Shown: positions 17,124 to 25,363 of the stretch, in pieces
How the letters are laid out: each line of letters begins with the position of its first letter
Position numbering within the stretch: position 1 is the stretch's first letter
Source: Flavobacterium gelidicaeli
GTDB taxonomy: Bacteria; Bacteroidota; Bacteroidia; Flavobacteriales; Flavobacteriaceae
Length of the DNA stretch: 64,000 nt
Assembly (NCBI RefSeq): GCF_013294005.1
Contig: NZ_JABSNK010000006.1
Location: 62,001 to 126,000 of the forward strand
Direction: 5' to 3'
Translations under genes and position numbers: made by a program
The notes under the pieces: generated by a model
What the model was told of the DNA's origin: nothing
The model's input: the letters and a program-made list of their open reading frames with translations, nothing else
Database searches by the model: none

Positions 17124-17178
17124 AATTAAAGCCACAAATTCATAAAAATAATAGGTGAATTCGTGGCTTTAATTTTAT
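17124..17178. terminator. Bidirectional terminator between convergent genes
   Basis: Long stem: AATTAAAGCCACAAATTCA (17124-17142) pairs with TGAATTCGTGGCTTTAATT (17156-17174), one mismatch, 13-nt loop. A- and T-rich ends on both sides suit termination in both directions. Confidence 0.85.
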
Positions 17179-17195
17179 CCCTTTTTAGATAAAAA

Positions 17196-17585
17196 CTATA
17201 CTTTAGTCTTCAATGCTACAGCATCAATATCACTATGTGAAGTATTGTAAACTGCTTTTCCGTTTTTGATTAAAATCAATTGTGGTGACTGATGTTGTAC
17301 CCCAAAACGACTAGCAATATCATTAGAAATATCACGAAAAGCAATCAAATCAAGAAAATAGGGCGTTACCTTTTCTGGAAAATCAAATTCATTTTCGAAT
17401 TGTTTCAAAGCCATACGGCTGATACTGCAACGCGTACTGTGTTTAAAGATAGCAACCGGCTTCTCTTTTGACAAAGTAACAATCTCGTCTAATTGTGTAA
17501 TATGATTCAATGGTTCCCAATCCATTTTTATATTGGATTCGTTTTGGTTTTCAGAACTACCAAAAATATTTTTAAAAAAACTCAT
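17196..17585 (-). CDS. ytxJ: YtxJ-type monothiol bacilliredoxin
   Basis: 129 residues, thioredoxin fold. The active-site region FKHSTRCSISRMALKQFE has a single Cys in the CxxC position, as in the bacillithiol-system protein YtxJ (BrxC family). Downstream are YFLDLIAFRDISNDIA and the cis-Pro region HQSPQLILIKNGK. It would reduce or transfer bacillithiol mixed disulfides in the cytoplasm; that role comes from the family. Transcribed convergently to the DUF2157 pair and divergently from clpB; a -7 box for this strand lies at 17695-17702. Confidence 0.82.
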   Translation of the reverse strand: MSFFKNIFGSSENQNESNIKMDWEPLNHITQLDEIVTLSKEKPVAIFKHSTRCSISRMALKQFENEFDFPEKVTPYFLDLIAFRDISNDIASRFGVQHQSPQLILIKNGKAVYNTSHSDIDAVALKTKV

Positions 17586-17694
17586 AATTTGTCGGTATTT
17601 AAGTCAAAATGACCGCTTTATATGATATAAATCATTTTTAATAAGCCATTTTGTCTGTAATTTTACTATGGAATATAAATTGAACATCCATTTA

Positions 17695-17702
17695 CAAAGA
17701 TA
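17695..17702 (-). promoter_or_regulatory. -7 box on the minus strand for ytxJ
   Basis: CAAAGATA on the + strand reads TATCTTTG on the minus strand, giving an untranslated leader of about 100 nt before ytxJ. Confidence 0.5.
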
Positions 17703-17781
17703 AAATAAATTAATAATAAAACCCATTAAAGTATTTTACAAATTAACAAGCGCAGGCTTGTTGTTAAAAACCAAATAAATC

Positions 17782-20391
17782 ATGAATATAAATAAATTTA
17801 CTATTAAATCTCAGGAGGCTATTCAGCACTCGCAACAACTGGCTCAAGAATATGGGCAACAACAAATAGAAAACGAGCATATTTTCAAGTCAATTTTTGA
17901 AGTTGATGAAAATGTAGCCCCTTTTATTCTGAAAAAATTAAATGTCAATGTGCCGTTGTTCATTCAAGTATTAGACAGCACAATTCAGAGCTTTCCTAAA
18001 GTTTCTGGAGGAGAAGTAATGCTTTCGAGAACAGCAAACAGTACCTTAAATGATGCCGAAACGATTGCTAAAAAAATGAATGATGAATTTGTTTCTATTG
18101 AACATTTAATGTTAGCCATTTTTGCCTCAAAAAGTAAAGTTTCTCAAATATTAAAAGACCAAGGCGTAACCGAAAAAGGACTAAAAGCAGCCATTGACGA
18201 ACTCCGAAAAGGAGAACGAGTAACCTCGGCATCAGCCGAAGAAACTTATAATTCTTTAAATAAATATGCTAAAAACCTAAACGAATTAGCCAAAGCCGGA
18301 AAACTAGACCCTGTAATTGGTCGTGATGAGGAAATCCGTCGTGTATTGCAAATATTAACGCGTCGTACAAAAAACAACCCCATGCTTGTGGGAGAACCTG
18401 GTGTGGGTAAAACCGCTATCGCTGAGGGATTAGCACACCGAATTGTAGATGGTGATGTACCTGATAATTTGAAAGACAAAATTGTTTTCTCTCTAGATAT
18501 GGGAGCGCTTATTGCAGGAGCCAAATTCAAAGGAGAGTTTGAAGAGCGCTTGAAAGCAGTAGTGAAAGAAGTAACCGCTGCCGAGGGAGATATTGTGCTT
18601 TTCATTGATGAGATTCACACCCTTGTAGGCGCTGGTGGTGGCGAAGGTGCTATGGATGCTGCTAATATTCTAAAACCGGCATTGGCTCGTGGAGAACTCC
18701 GTGCTATTGGAGCAACGACTTTGGACGAATATCAAAAATATTTCGAAAAAGACAAAGCCTTAGAACGTCGTTTCCAGAAAATCATCATCGAAGAACCAGA
18801 TACCGAAAGTGCGATTTCTATTTTACGTGGTATCAAAGAAAAATACGAAACACACCATAAAGTCCAAATCAAAGATGAGGCAATTATCGCTGCTGTAGAA
18901 TTATCTGAGCGTTATATTACCAACCGTTTTCTTCCAGACAAAGCCATCGATTTAATGGACGAAGCGGCATCAAAAATCCGAATGGAGATTAACTCCAAAC
19001 CCGAAGAGTTGGATGTTTTAGATAGAAAAGTAATGCAACTCGAAATCGAAATTGAAGCCATCAAGCGCGAAAAAGATGAGAGCAAACTCAAAGTTTTAGG
19101 CATGGAGTTGGCTAATTTAAAAGAAGACCGTAATAAAATTTATGCTAAATGGAAATCAGAGAAAGATGTTGTTGATAATGTACAAGCCATAAAAACGGAG
19201 ATTGAAGATTATAAATATGAAGCAGAACGTGCAGAGCGTGATGGCGATTACGGAAAAGTAGCCGAAATTCGTTACGGAAAAATCAAAGAAGCCCAAGAAC
19301 GCCTAGACGTTTTACATAAAGAATTGCTTGAAAATCAATCTGGCGGCAGTTCCTTAATTAAAGAAGAGGTTACTAAGGAAGATATTGCCGAAGTAGTAGC
19401 CAAATGGACTGGAATTCCGGTTATGAAAATGCTACAAGGCGAGCGTGAAAAACTATTGCATCTAGAGGAAGAATTGCACCGCCGCGTGGTAGGTCAAGAG
19501 GAAGCGATCGAAGCTGTGAGTGATGCCGTACGTCGTTCTCGTGCAGGATTGCAAGACATGCGTAAACCCGTGGGAACCTTCCTTTTTCTAGGAACAACTG
19601 GTGTGGGTAAAACCGAATTGGCCAAAGCCCTAGCCGAGTACCTTTTTGACGATGAAAACGCCATGACGCGCATCGATATGAGTGAATACCAAGAGCGCCA
19701 CAGTGTGAGCCGTTTAGTAGGTGCGCCTCCAGGATACGTAGGCTATGACGAAGGCGGACAATTGACCGAAGCAGTGCGAAGAAAACCGTATTCAGTGATT
19801 TTACTTGATGAGATCGAAAAAGCACATCCAGACACCTTCAATATCTTGTTGCAAGTACTAGACGAAGGGCGATTAACCGATAATAAAGGACGCCTAGCCG
19901 ATTTCAAGAACACTATAATTATCATGACCTCCAATATGGGAAGTCAGATCATTCAGGATAAATTTGATAATATCAAAGGCACTGTAGAAGAAGTAACAGA
20001 GTCAGCAAAAGCTGATGTCCTTAACTTATTAAAACAAACCGTACGTCCAGAATTCATCAACCGTATTGACGAGATTGTGATGTTCACCCCATTAACAAGT
20101 GAGAACATTGCCAAAATTGTAGGACTCCAACTCAAATCAGTGACTAAAATGCTGGCGCTTCAAGGCATCACCATGGACGCAACACCGCAAGCAGTTGCTT
20201 ATCTAGCCAAAAAAGGCTACGACCCACAGTTTGGAGCCAGACCCGTAAAACGTGTCGTACAAAGAGAAGTATTAAACAAGTTGTCTAAGGAAATTCTGTC
20301 TGGTGCCATCACCACAGACAGCATCATTTTGCTAGACGCTTTTGATGACGAATTAGTTTTCAGAAACCAATCTGAACTAGTAGCAGAATAA
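17782..20391 (+). CDS. clpB: ATP-dependent disaggregase ClpB
   Basis: 869 residues, full-length ClpB/Hsp104. Domains in order: Clp-N repeats (about 1-145), AAA+ domain 1 with Walker [10 protein letters not shown] and Walker [15 protein letters not shown], the middle coiled-coil (about 400-530, rich in E/K/R with long heptads), AAA+ domain 2 with Walker [10 protein letters not shown] and Walker [14 protein letters not shown], then the small C-terminal domain with [14 protein letters not shown]. It works with DnaK to solubilise aggregated proteins. Single gene with its own terminator. No CIRCE palindrome was noticed upstream. Confidence 0.96.
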   Translation: MNINKFTIKSQEAIQHSQQLAQEYGQQQIENEHIFKSIFEVDENVAPFILKKLNVNVPLFIQVLDSTIQSFPKVSGGEVMLSRTANSTLNDAETIAKKMNDEFVSIEHLMLAIFASKSKVSQILKDQGVTEKGLKAAIDELRKGERVTSASAEETYNSLNKYAKNLNELAKAGKLDPVIGRDEEIRRVLQILTRRTKNNPMLVGEPGVGKTAIAEGLAHRIVDGDVPDNLKDKIVFSLDMGALIAGAKFKGEFEERLKAVVKEVTAAEGDIVLFIDEIHTLVGAGGGEGAMDAANILKPALARGELRAIGATTLDEYQKYFEKDKALERRFQKIIIEEPDTESAISILRGIKEKYETHHKVQIKDEAIIAAVELSERYITNRFLPDKAIDLMDEAASKIRMEINSKPEELDVLDRKVMQLEIEIEAIKREKDESKLKVLGMELANLKEDRNKIYAKWKSEKDVVDNVQAIKTEIEDYKYEAERAERDGDYGKVAEIRYGKIKEAQERLDVLHKELLENQSGGSSLIKEEVTKEDIAEVVAKWTGIPVMKMLQGEREKLLHLEEELHRRVVGQEEAIEAVSDAVRRSRAGLQDMRKPVGTFLFLGTTGVGKTELAKALAEYLFDDENAMTRIDMSEYQERHSVSRLVGAPPGYVGYDEGGQLTEAVRRKPYSVILLDEIEKAHPDTFNILLQVLDEGRLTDNKGRLADFKNTIIIMTSNMGSQIIQDKFDNIKGTVEEVTESAKADVLNLLKQTVRPEFINRIDEIVMFTPLTSENIAKIVGLQLKSVTKMLALQGITMDATPQAVAYLAKKGYDPQFGARPVKRVVQREVLNKLSKEILSGAITTDSIILLDAFDDELVFRNQSELVAE

Positions 20392-20410
20392 TTTATTTGT
20401 TGTAGTAAGA

Positions 20411-20440
20411 AAACACCAGTCGAGAGGCTGGTGTTTTTTT
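20411..20440 (+). terminator. Rho-independent terminator of clpB
   Basis: Stem AACACCAG (20412-20419) / CTGGTGTT (20428-20435), 8-nt loop, run of seven T to 20440. Confidence 0.9.
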
Positions 20441-20445
20441 ATGCC

Positions 20446-20560
20446 TTTTTTTTGGAGCAGAAGCAGCTATTTTCTAAAGACCTTCCCTCCTGCTCTCGGC
20501 TATATCTCTCCGTTGCACTACGAGGATACCGCCTCGATCAGGGCTATTTATAACGAGTTA
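20446..20560. repeat. Flavobacterial-type intergenic element (relative of 4630-4780)
   Basis: Starts TTTTTTTGGAGCAGAAGCA like the argG-argC element, then carries TCTCCGTTGCACTAC and ATCAGGGCTA in the same order. The centre is diverged, with a small stem CGAGG/CCTCG near 20521-20536. It occupies most of the 358-bp gap between clpB and the first cassette gene and marks the left edge of the cassette region. Confidence 0.55.
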
Positions 20561-20677
20561 TTTTTATAATTACGTTTTTTAAATCAGTACTATAGTTAGG
20601 ACGTTGTTTCAAAATAACAAATACCTTAAAAGAGAGAAATAGTTTAATAAAGCAGAATAATATGTTGAAAAGAAGAG

Positions 20678-20685
20678 TATATTTG
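20678..20685 (+). promoter_or_regulatory. -7 box just ahead of the cassette array
   Basis: TATATTTG on the + strand, 15 bp before the first GTTAGGC core site at 20700. It would start transcripts at about 20691, reading into the cassettes like the Pc promoter of an integron. No clear upstream TTTG. Confidence 0.45.
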
Positions 20686-20699
20686 ATTTTATATAAAAA

Positions 20700-20706
20700 G
20701 TTAGGC
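20700..20706 (+). other. First core site (GTTAGGC) of the cassette array
   Basis: GTTAGGC fits the integron core GTTRRRY exactly and is complementary over 10 bases (20700-20709) to the end of cassette 1 (21536-21545). No attC arm sequence precedes it, so it is either an attI-like site or the relic of a lost left-hand cassette. Confidence 0.65.
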
Positions 20707-20749
20707 GATATTGACCCGCAGAGTCGCAGAATCAACAACAATACTCAAT

Positions 20750-21544
20750 ATGAAAAAACAAAATTCGATAGATTTACTTGTTGAAACATTATCCACAGAA
20801 TTTTCGAAAATTAAAAATTTTGAATTAACACAAGAAGACCCATTAGGGAATAAAATTTTCACTTTTATTGTTAAACATTCTTCTGAACTTAATTCTTTTA
20901 AAAATTTATTTGTTCACTATTATTTACCTGCTTCAATAAAATCATCTCAAGATTTTACTAGAGAACTTAAATTTTCAAAATACAAACACTTAATAAATAT
21001 TGATAACGAAGAACTCAAAGAAAACTATTTTGAGACAATACGACTTGGATATGTCGGTGCATTTCATAAATACGAAAGTTATATCAAAAATATTACTGTT
21101 TTAATGAATGAATTTTTCAGTAACTTATTTGAAAACGAAAAATATTTAGATATTGAAACTTATCTAAAAACAAACTTTCAAATCGAGTTAAAAAAAACCA
21201 TAACCAAATTTCACACTACAGAAAAAATAAACTGGATTTCTAATTGTGTAAAACATTATGATGGATATCCAATAAAAGAACCAATCTTGAAATGTTTTTT
21301 ACATAACGATAAAAATAAAAAAATTCAAATTGAAGCTAAAGAGTTTCGTGAAGATTTGGAAGATTTAATGAAACAGAATCAGTTAATATTATCGGTTTTG
21401 TTTTTAATTGGATTTCATCAATATATGGGATTAAATTACTCTAAAATTGAAGATCAACTTACGAAAGATAAAAATGAACAAGATGTTATAGAAATTAGAG
21501 CTAAATTAGGAAAAAGTATAATAAATACCTTTAACATCGCCTAA
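20750..21544 (+). CDS. Cassette 1: hypothetical protein
   Basis: 264 residues, no signal peptide or membrane segment; largely helical and charged. I do not recognise a family. The middle part has NWISNCVKHYDGYP, whose N-x-x-K-H arrangement vaguely resembles the catalytic motif of HEPN-fold proteins, but this is a weak hint only. The ATG at 20750 is chosen because it opens the well-formed MKKQNSIDLL start; a longer frame to 20711 would have to use a non-ATG codon just inside the core site. The stop codon lies inside the inverse core GCCTAAC of the following attC-like site, as is usual for integron cassettes. Confidence 0.7.
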   Translation: MKKQNSIDLLVETLSTEFSKIKNFELTQEDPLGNKIFTFIVKHSSELNSFKNLFVHYYLPASIKSSQDFTRELKFSKYKHLINIDNEELKENYFETIRLGYVGAFHKYESYIKNITVLMNEFFSNLFENEKYLDIETYLKTNFQIELKKTITKFHTTEKINWISNCVKHYDGYPIKEPILKCFLHNDKNKKIQIEAKEFREDLEDLMKQNQLILSVLFLIGFHQYMGLNYSKIEDQLTKDKNEQDVIEIRAKLGKSIINTFNIA

Positions 21545-21671
21545 CAGCCGTTACAAGATATTTGTGCATTTGGCTGAATTTAAAAAGGGTTTTGTACTTG
21601 GAAAACTTGTGCATAACGGAAAAATCTTGCATCTTTAATCCCAAACATCTTGTAGCGCCAGAACGTTAGGT
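21539..21671 (+). repeat. attC-like site 1 (133 bp, subfamily A)
   Basis: Inverse core GCCTAAC (21539-21545) to core GTTAGGT (21665-21671), both fitting the integron consensus. Inner arms: CGTTACAAGATATTTG against AAACATCTTGTAGCGCC. The centre (GGTTTTGTACTTGGAAAAC) is shared with site 3. Confidence 0.75.
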
Positions 21672-21709
21672 GTAAGCTTCCCAAAAATCTAGAGAAAATA
21701 AGTATAAAT

Positions 21710-22471
21710 ATGGAAATATCGTTTGAAAAAATAAATTCTGAAATTGAAAAATCTAGTAAAACAATACTTCTAACAACTAATGATTTTAAAAGACAACTAA
21801 ATTCGACTATATATTTTGTAGCAAATAAAGAACTAAACCATTGGAGTATTTCTAAAGAAATTGCGTGCTATGTTTTTAATATACCAAATGTTGTTGATGC
21901 AAAAACATTTTTCTACGACAATGGCTTTATTGACGCTCTTAATCTTGAAGATGCGGAATTGGAAAAATTTGTAACAACTAAATTTTTAAACTGGGCAGAA
22001 CCTTTTACAAATACTGTTGATATTTTTTCAAAACTAAAAAAAGATAGAGAAGAAAATAATAGAATTCAACTTCTAATTCCTATTGAATCATTGAAAGGTA
22101 AATTTCTAAATTCAAAGTCAACAAAACCAAATTTTACAGTCGCTATTGAAGGAAAAGAAAAATTCATAAAAGAATACAAATATAATTCACGACATAAGAA
22201 ATTAGTTAAAGATGCAAAACTTAAATGGAAAACTAATTGTTGGGTTTGTGGATTTAATTTTACTGAAATGTATGGAGATTTAGGATTAGATTTCATCGAA
22301 ATTCATCATCTCATTCCTATAAGCGAAGGCGAAAGAGAATCCAAAGTTGAAGATGTTAGACCAGTATGTTCTAATTGTCATCGAATGATTCATAAGCGAG
22401 CTAAAATGTTAACAATTCAAGAACTGAAAAATATAATTGAGATAGTAAAACGTAATAAAGCCAGCACCTAA
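21710..22471 (+). CDS. Cassette 2: HNH endonuclease
   Basis: 253 residues. The C-terminal HNH nuclease domain (about residues 170-250) shows the zinc-binding CWVCGFNF, the catalytic IEIHHLIPIS and the closing VCSNCHRMIH, the C-x2-C...HH...C-x2-C-x3-H plan of the McrA-like HNH group. The N-terminal 165 residues are unrecognised and could be a DNA- or substrate-recognition domain. Likely a DNA-cutting enzyme, possibly for defence, inferred only from the domain type and the mobile context. The stop codon is inside the inverse core ACCTAAC of the next attC-like site. Confidence 0.82.
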   Translation: MEISFEKINSEIEKSSKTILLTTNDFKRQLNSTIYFVANKELNHWSISKEIACYVFNIPNVVDAKTFFYDNGFIDALNLEDAELEKFVTTKFLNWAEPFTNTVDIFSKLKKDREENNRIQLLIPIESLKGKFLNSKSTKPNFTVAIEGKEKFIKEYKYNSRHKKLVKDAKLKWKTNCWVCGFNFTEMYGDLGLDFIEIHHLIPISEGERESKVEDVRPVCSNCHRMIHKRAKMLTIQELKNIIEIVKRNKAST

Positions 22472-22747
22472 CAGCGGTGGCTGTTGCACAACTCAAAATA
22501 AGTAATATTAGTCAAAAAATGTAAAATTAAAAATTATATTAAATTGATTTACAATGCTTTACAAACTAACCATTTATTAAAAGTAATAAAAACTAAACAA
22601 AAAACCAGTTGTGCAACAAGCACAGCGGTTTTGCGAGATTGCGAAATATGTGGTAAATTCACGTTTATCTTTCGCAAGAAATTTTATCTTAGCCGAAAAC
22701 AATCGGTTACGAAATTCGCCACTTCTGCAAGCCGCGACACGTTAGTG
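22466..22747 (+). repeat. attC-like site 2 interrupted by a MITE
   Basis: Inverse core ACCTAAC (22466-22472) to core GTTAGTG (22741-22747). Total 282 bp; removing the 144-bp insert at 22478-22621 and one 7-bp duplication leaves exactly 131 bp, the length of sites 4 and 6. The post-insert body from ACAGCGGTTTTGCGAG onward is nearly identical to sites 4 and 7 (subfamily B). This site accounts for the 312-bp gap between cassettes 2 and 3. Confidence 0.8.
22478..22621 (+). mobile_element. MITE copy 1, inserted in attC-like site 2
   Basis: 144 bp, very AT-rich, ends GGCTGTTGCACAACT and AGTTGTGCAACAAGC (imperfect inverted repeats), flanked by the 7-bp direct repeat ACAGCGG (22471-22477 and 22622-22628). 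No coding capacity. About 90% identical to the reverse complement of 24540-24685. Confidence 0.82.
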
Positions 22748-22783
22748 GCTATTCTGACATAAAACATTAAAAACAAGATATTT

Positions 22784-23245
22784 ATGAGATTATTTTATAC
22801 ATTAATTTTAACTTTTTTATGTGTATTCTTTTCAAACGCACAAAAAATAGGATTGCAACAACTTGAATACACTTGTCAACTAAAATCAATTGAAACTAAA
22901 TCTGATTTTTTTATGAGCAAACAATTTGCCAAAATTAGTAATAGTCAAGACTCAATTGTTAGATTTTCTAAAAAAATATATATAAACAGAATTCAAGACT
23001 TCGATGAAGAAACCATTTCAATATTAAAAGAAAGTATAATTTATTCATTAGAAGATCCAAAGAAATATGCCAACTTTAAAAAAATGGTTGAAAGAGCATA
23101 TGTTCGATTGCAAAATGTGGAAAATAACAGTGAAAATATAATTATATACAAAAAGAAAAAATATACTTTAATTTTAACTGAAACAGTGGTTAAACAAAAC
23201 TCAAAATTGACTACAATATATAATTTTACAATTTACAATAATTAA
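22784..23245 (+). CDS. Cassette 3: small secreted protein, unknown
   Basis: 153 residues with a clear Sec signal peptide (MRLFYTLILTFLCVFFSNAQ), so probably exported to the periplasm or beyond. The mature part is charged, with alternating helical and strand-like stretches and no Cys motif or known domain. The gene starts 36 bp after the core site GTTAGTG. The following inverse core is eroded (AAAGAAC), so this cassette may no longer excise cleanly. Confidence 0.65.
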   Translation: MRLFYTLILTFLCVFFSNAQKIGLQQLEYTCQLKSIETKSDFFMSKQFAKISNSQDSIVRFSKKIYINRIQDFDEETISILKESIIYSLEDPKKYANFKKMVERAYVRLQNVENNSENIIIYKKKKYTLILTETVVKQNSKLTTIYNFTIYNN

Positions 23246-23377
23246 AAGAACAGCCGTTTTGCGAGATTGGGGCATTTGGCTTATGGAAAGATGGTTTTGT
23301 ACTTGGAAAATTTGTCTTTAATGGAAAAAACTCGCATCTTTATTCCCCAACCTCCGCAAAACGCCAACACGTTAGTG
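23245..23377 (+). repeat. attC-like site 3 (133 bp, subfamily A)
   Basis: Degenerate inverse core AAAGAAC (23245-23251) to core GTTAGTG (23371-23377). The arms CGTTTTGCGAGATTGGGG and CCCCAACCTCCGCAAAACG pair almost perfectly with one unpaired base, the extrahelical-base style of attC. The centre is shared with site 1. Confidence 0.72.
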
Positions 23378-23422
23378 GCTATTTTACCGCAACAGAATAC
23401 TAATCAACATTTTAAATGATTA

Positions 23423-23992
23423 ATGAACAAACTTTCTTTTAACATATTACCAAATCCTGAATCTAATGATAGTGAAGTTAGAATACTTATTGATGAAATA
23501 GATTTTTTAGGATTTGACTATTTAGGAATTGATCCGCCAACTTTTTTTGACCAAAATAATTTTGACAAAAATGGAGAATTAATGATTGGAAGATGCACTT
23601 GTGGTTGCGAAGGTTGTGCTGATTATCCAATAACTGTGAAAGTTGACGAAAACTTAATTATTTGGACAAGTGAAAATGAACTTAAGTTAACTTTTGAAAA
23701 AGAAGACTATTTAAATGTCATAAATTTAGGAAGAGTAGACTTTAGTTGGGAAGATTTAAATAGAAAAGTAGAACGTTTAACAAAAAACATTCTTAAAAAC
23801 TCAATAACAGAAAAAGGCTATAAATTTGATTGGGCTTCAGCAAGAATAAAACTGAATACAATTACATTAAGTTATAGCAAAAATGGACAACAAAAATTAT
23901 TTGAAATTACTTGGGACGGAAAATCAGAAGATGAGATTGAAACAAAAGTTAAATTATTTTTGAATAACGAAATCAAAAAAAACAGCCACTAA
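23423..23992 (+). CDS. Cassette 4: hypothetical protein with Cys cluster
   Basis: 189 residues, soluble, acidic. A compact Cys cluster RCTCGCEGCADYP (about residues 57-69) could bind a metal such as zinc. The remainder has strand-rich stretches with several Trp, and no recognised domain. The stop codon lies in the inverse core CACTAAC. Both ends of this cassette match over 10 bases (GTTAGTGGCT at 23371 and AGCCACTAAC at 23984), so it is one of the best-preserved units. Confidence 0.65.
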   Translation: MNKLSFNILPNPESNDSEVRILIDEIDFLGFDYLGIDPPTFFDQNNFDKNGELMIGRCTCGCEGCADYPITVKVDENLIIWTSENELKLTFEKEDYLNVINLGRVDFSWEDLNRKVERLTKNILKNSITEKGYKFDWASARIKLNTITLSYSKNGQQKLFEITWDGKSEDEIETKVKLFLNNEIKKNSH

Positions 23993-24117
23993 CAGCGGTT
24001 TTGCGAGATTGCGAAATAAGTGCAAAAATCAAGTTTATCTTTCGCAAGAAATTTTATCTTAGCAGAAAAATCTCGGTTACGAAGTTCGCCACTTCTTGAA
24101 GCCGCGAAACGTTAGCT
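23987..24117 (+). repeat. attC-like site 4 (131 bp, subfamily B)
   Basis: Inverse core CACTAAC (23987-23993) to core GTTAGCT (24111-24117). Uninterrupted reference copy of the ACAGCGGTTTTGCGAG type; shows the empty target for the MITE. Confidence 0.8.
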
Positions 24118-24151
24118 GACATTATTTGCCGAAACTGCAAAAAGACACATT

Positions 24152-24451
24152 TTGAAACAACTAAAGAAATATACTGTTCTAATTTTAATCGCATTTGTTT
24201 GCAATTTTTTGTTATCAAAATTTGCAGACAATTTCAGGTTTAACAGAGAATTTCGTTGGATTTATTCTTATGGAAAAACTTCAAGTCTTTTTATATTTTT
24301 CATATTAATGGGTTTGTCAATCGTTAATGGAATTTTAATACTGAAAGAAAATAGAATCGCAATGAAAACAAGATTGTTGTGGACAATTTTGTGTTTATCG
24401 TTCTTTATATATTTTTCAATTGCAATGATAATTGTAATGATTGAAAATTAA
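24152..24451 (+). CDS. Cassette 5: small membrane protein
   Basis: 99 residues with three hydrophobic segments (about 8-25, 45-65, 75-96), the first possibly a signal anchor. The best start is TTG at 24152; no ATG gives a full-length frame. Family unknown. A degenerate GTGGAAT tandem tract (24456-24513) lies between the stop and the attC-like site. The cassette ends match less well than in units 1, 4 and 7 (GTTAGCTGAC against GACGGCTAAC). Confidence 0.55.
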   Translation: MKQLKKYTVLILIAFVCNFLLSKFADNFRFNREFRWIYSYGKTSSLFIFFILMGLSIVNGILILKENRIAMKTRLLWTILCLSFFIYFSIAMIIVMIEN

Positions 24452-24455
24452 AATA

Positions 24456-24513
24456 GTGAATGTGGAATGTGGAATATAGAAAGTGGAATTGGAAAGTGGA
24501 AAATGGAAAAGTA
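24456..24513. repeat. Degenerate tandem repeat of a GTGGAAT-like unit
   Basis: About seven imperfect copies of a 7-9-bp unit (TGTGGAATGTGGAATATAG and following). Simple slippage-type repeat inside cassette 5. Confidence 0.6.
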
Positions 24514-24527
24514 AAAAAAATAACGAC

Positions 24528-24811
24528 GGCTAACAGCTGTGCTTATTGCACAACTGGTTTTTTGTTTAGTTTTTATTACTTTTAATAAATAGTTAATTTA
24601 TAAAATGTTGTAAATCAATTTAATATGGTTTTTTAATTTTACATTTTTTGACTAATATTACTTATTTTTGAGTTGTGCAACAGCCACAGCTGTTTCTCGC
24701 AATTGCGAATTTTGTTGTAAGTTCACGTTAACGTTTCGTAAGAATTTTTATCTTAGCAGAAAAATCTCGGTTCTGTGGTTCGCAACCACGCAAAGCCGCG
24801 ACACGTTATCT
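24528..24811 (+). repeat. attC-like site 5 interrupted by a MITE
   Basis: Inverse core GGCTAAC (24528-24534) to core GTTATCT (24805-24811), 284 bp. Removing the 146-bp insert 24540-24685 and one 7-bp duplication gives 131 bp exactly. The body after the insert (TCTCGCAATTGCGAATTTTG) is subfamily B, more diverged. With the next 142 bp (24812-24953, AT-rich, nothing recognisable) it fills the 502-bp gap before cassette 6's gene. Confidence 0.78.
24540..24685 (-). mobile_element. MITE copy 2, inserted in attC-like site 5
   Basis: 146 bp, reverse orientation relative to the copy at 22478-22621, flanked by the 7-bp direct repeat ACAGCTG (24533-24539 and 24686-24692). Inserted at the same position within the attC site as copy 1, immediately after ACAGCnG. 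Confidence 0.82.
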
Positions 24812-24953
24812 ACAAGCAATAAAAAAAAGAACGTAAACAAAACATAATCAGATTTTTAAAAAAGTAAAACTAAAAACAGAAAAATAGAAACTTGAAAAAT
24901 TTAGCGCATAAAAACAGAACTTTGAAAATATTAACTTGAAAATAAAATGAACA

Positions 24954-25193
24954 ATGCAAAAAAAACAAAATGAAATCATAACTAAAAAAGAAGGTTACGA
25001 AGCAATGTTGTATGTATTGAAAGCATATTGGGAAAATAGCGGTTCTAATGATTTAACAGACATTCTAAGTGGCGGAGAATATTGGATTGGAACTGAAAAA
25101 CCAGCAGATTCTGCATTTTGGGAATATTGGATTGAGGCAATTGAGAAGGTGAAAAAAGATGGACCGATGTTTAAAATTATTACAAGAAACTAA
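24954..25193 (+). CDS. Cassette 6: small acidic protein, unknown
   Basis: 79 residues, soluble, rich in Trp, Glu and Gly (GSNDLTDILSGGEYW, FWEYWIEAIEKV). I recall small proteins of this look (KKEGYEAMLYVLKAYW start, SGG-x-W middle, FWEYWIEAIE end) in Bacteroidetes, but no function. The ATG at 24954 is used. Its downstream inverse core (GGTCAAC) does not match its own start GTTATCT, so the unit may be a recombinant or have lost an end. Confidence 0.6.
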   Translation: MQKKQNEIITKKEGYEAMLYVLKAYWENSGSNDLTDILSGGEYWIGTEKPADSAFWEYWIEAIEKVKKDGPMFKIITRN

Positions 25194-25206
25194 ATATTGA
25201 GCCAGC

Positions 25207-25337
25207 GGTCAACAACTGTTTGAAAAAATTGCGAAATATGTGCACAATGCACGTTTATCTTTCGCAAGAGCTTTTATCTTAGCCGAAAGATTACGGTTAC
25301 GAAGTTCGCCACTTCTGTAAGCCGCGACACGTTAACT
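25207..25337 (+). repeat. attC-like site 6 (131 bp, subfamily B)
   Basis: Inverse core GGTCAAC (25207-25213) to core GTTAACT (25331-25337). Uninterrupted; the first arm is diverged (AACTGTTTGAAAAAATTGCG) but the second arm GCCACTTCTGTAAGCCGC is conserved. Confidence 0.75.
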
Positions 25338-25363
25338 GATACTTTACGAAAAATAGTAGTAAA

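Noticed and set aside
22544..22762. Open frame spanning the MITE and attC-like site 2
   Set aside because: It encodes only repeat sequence and crosses the core site.
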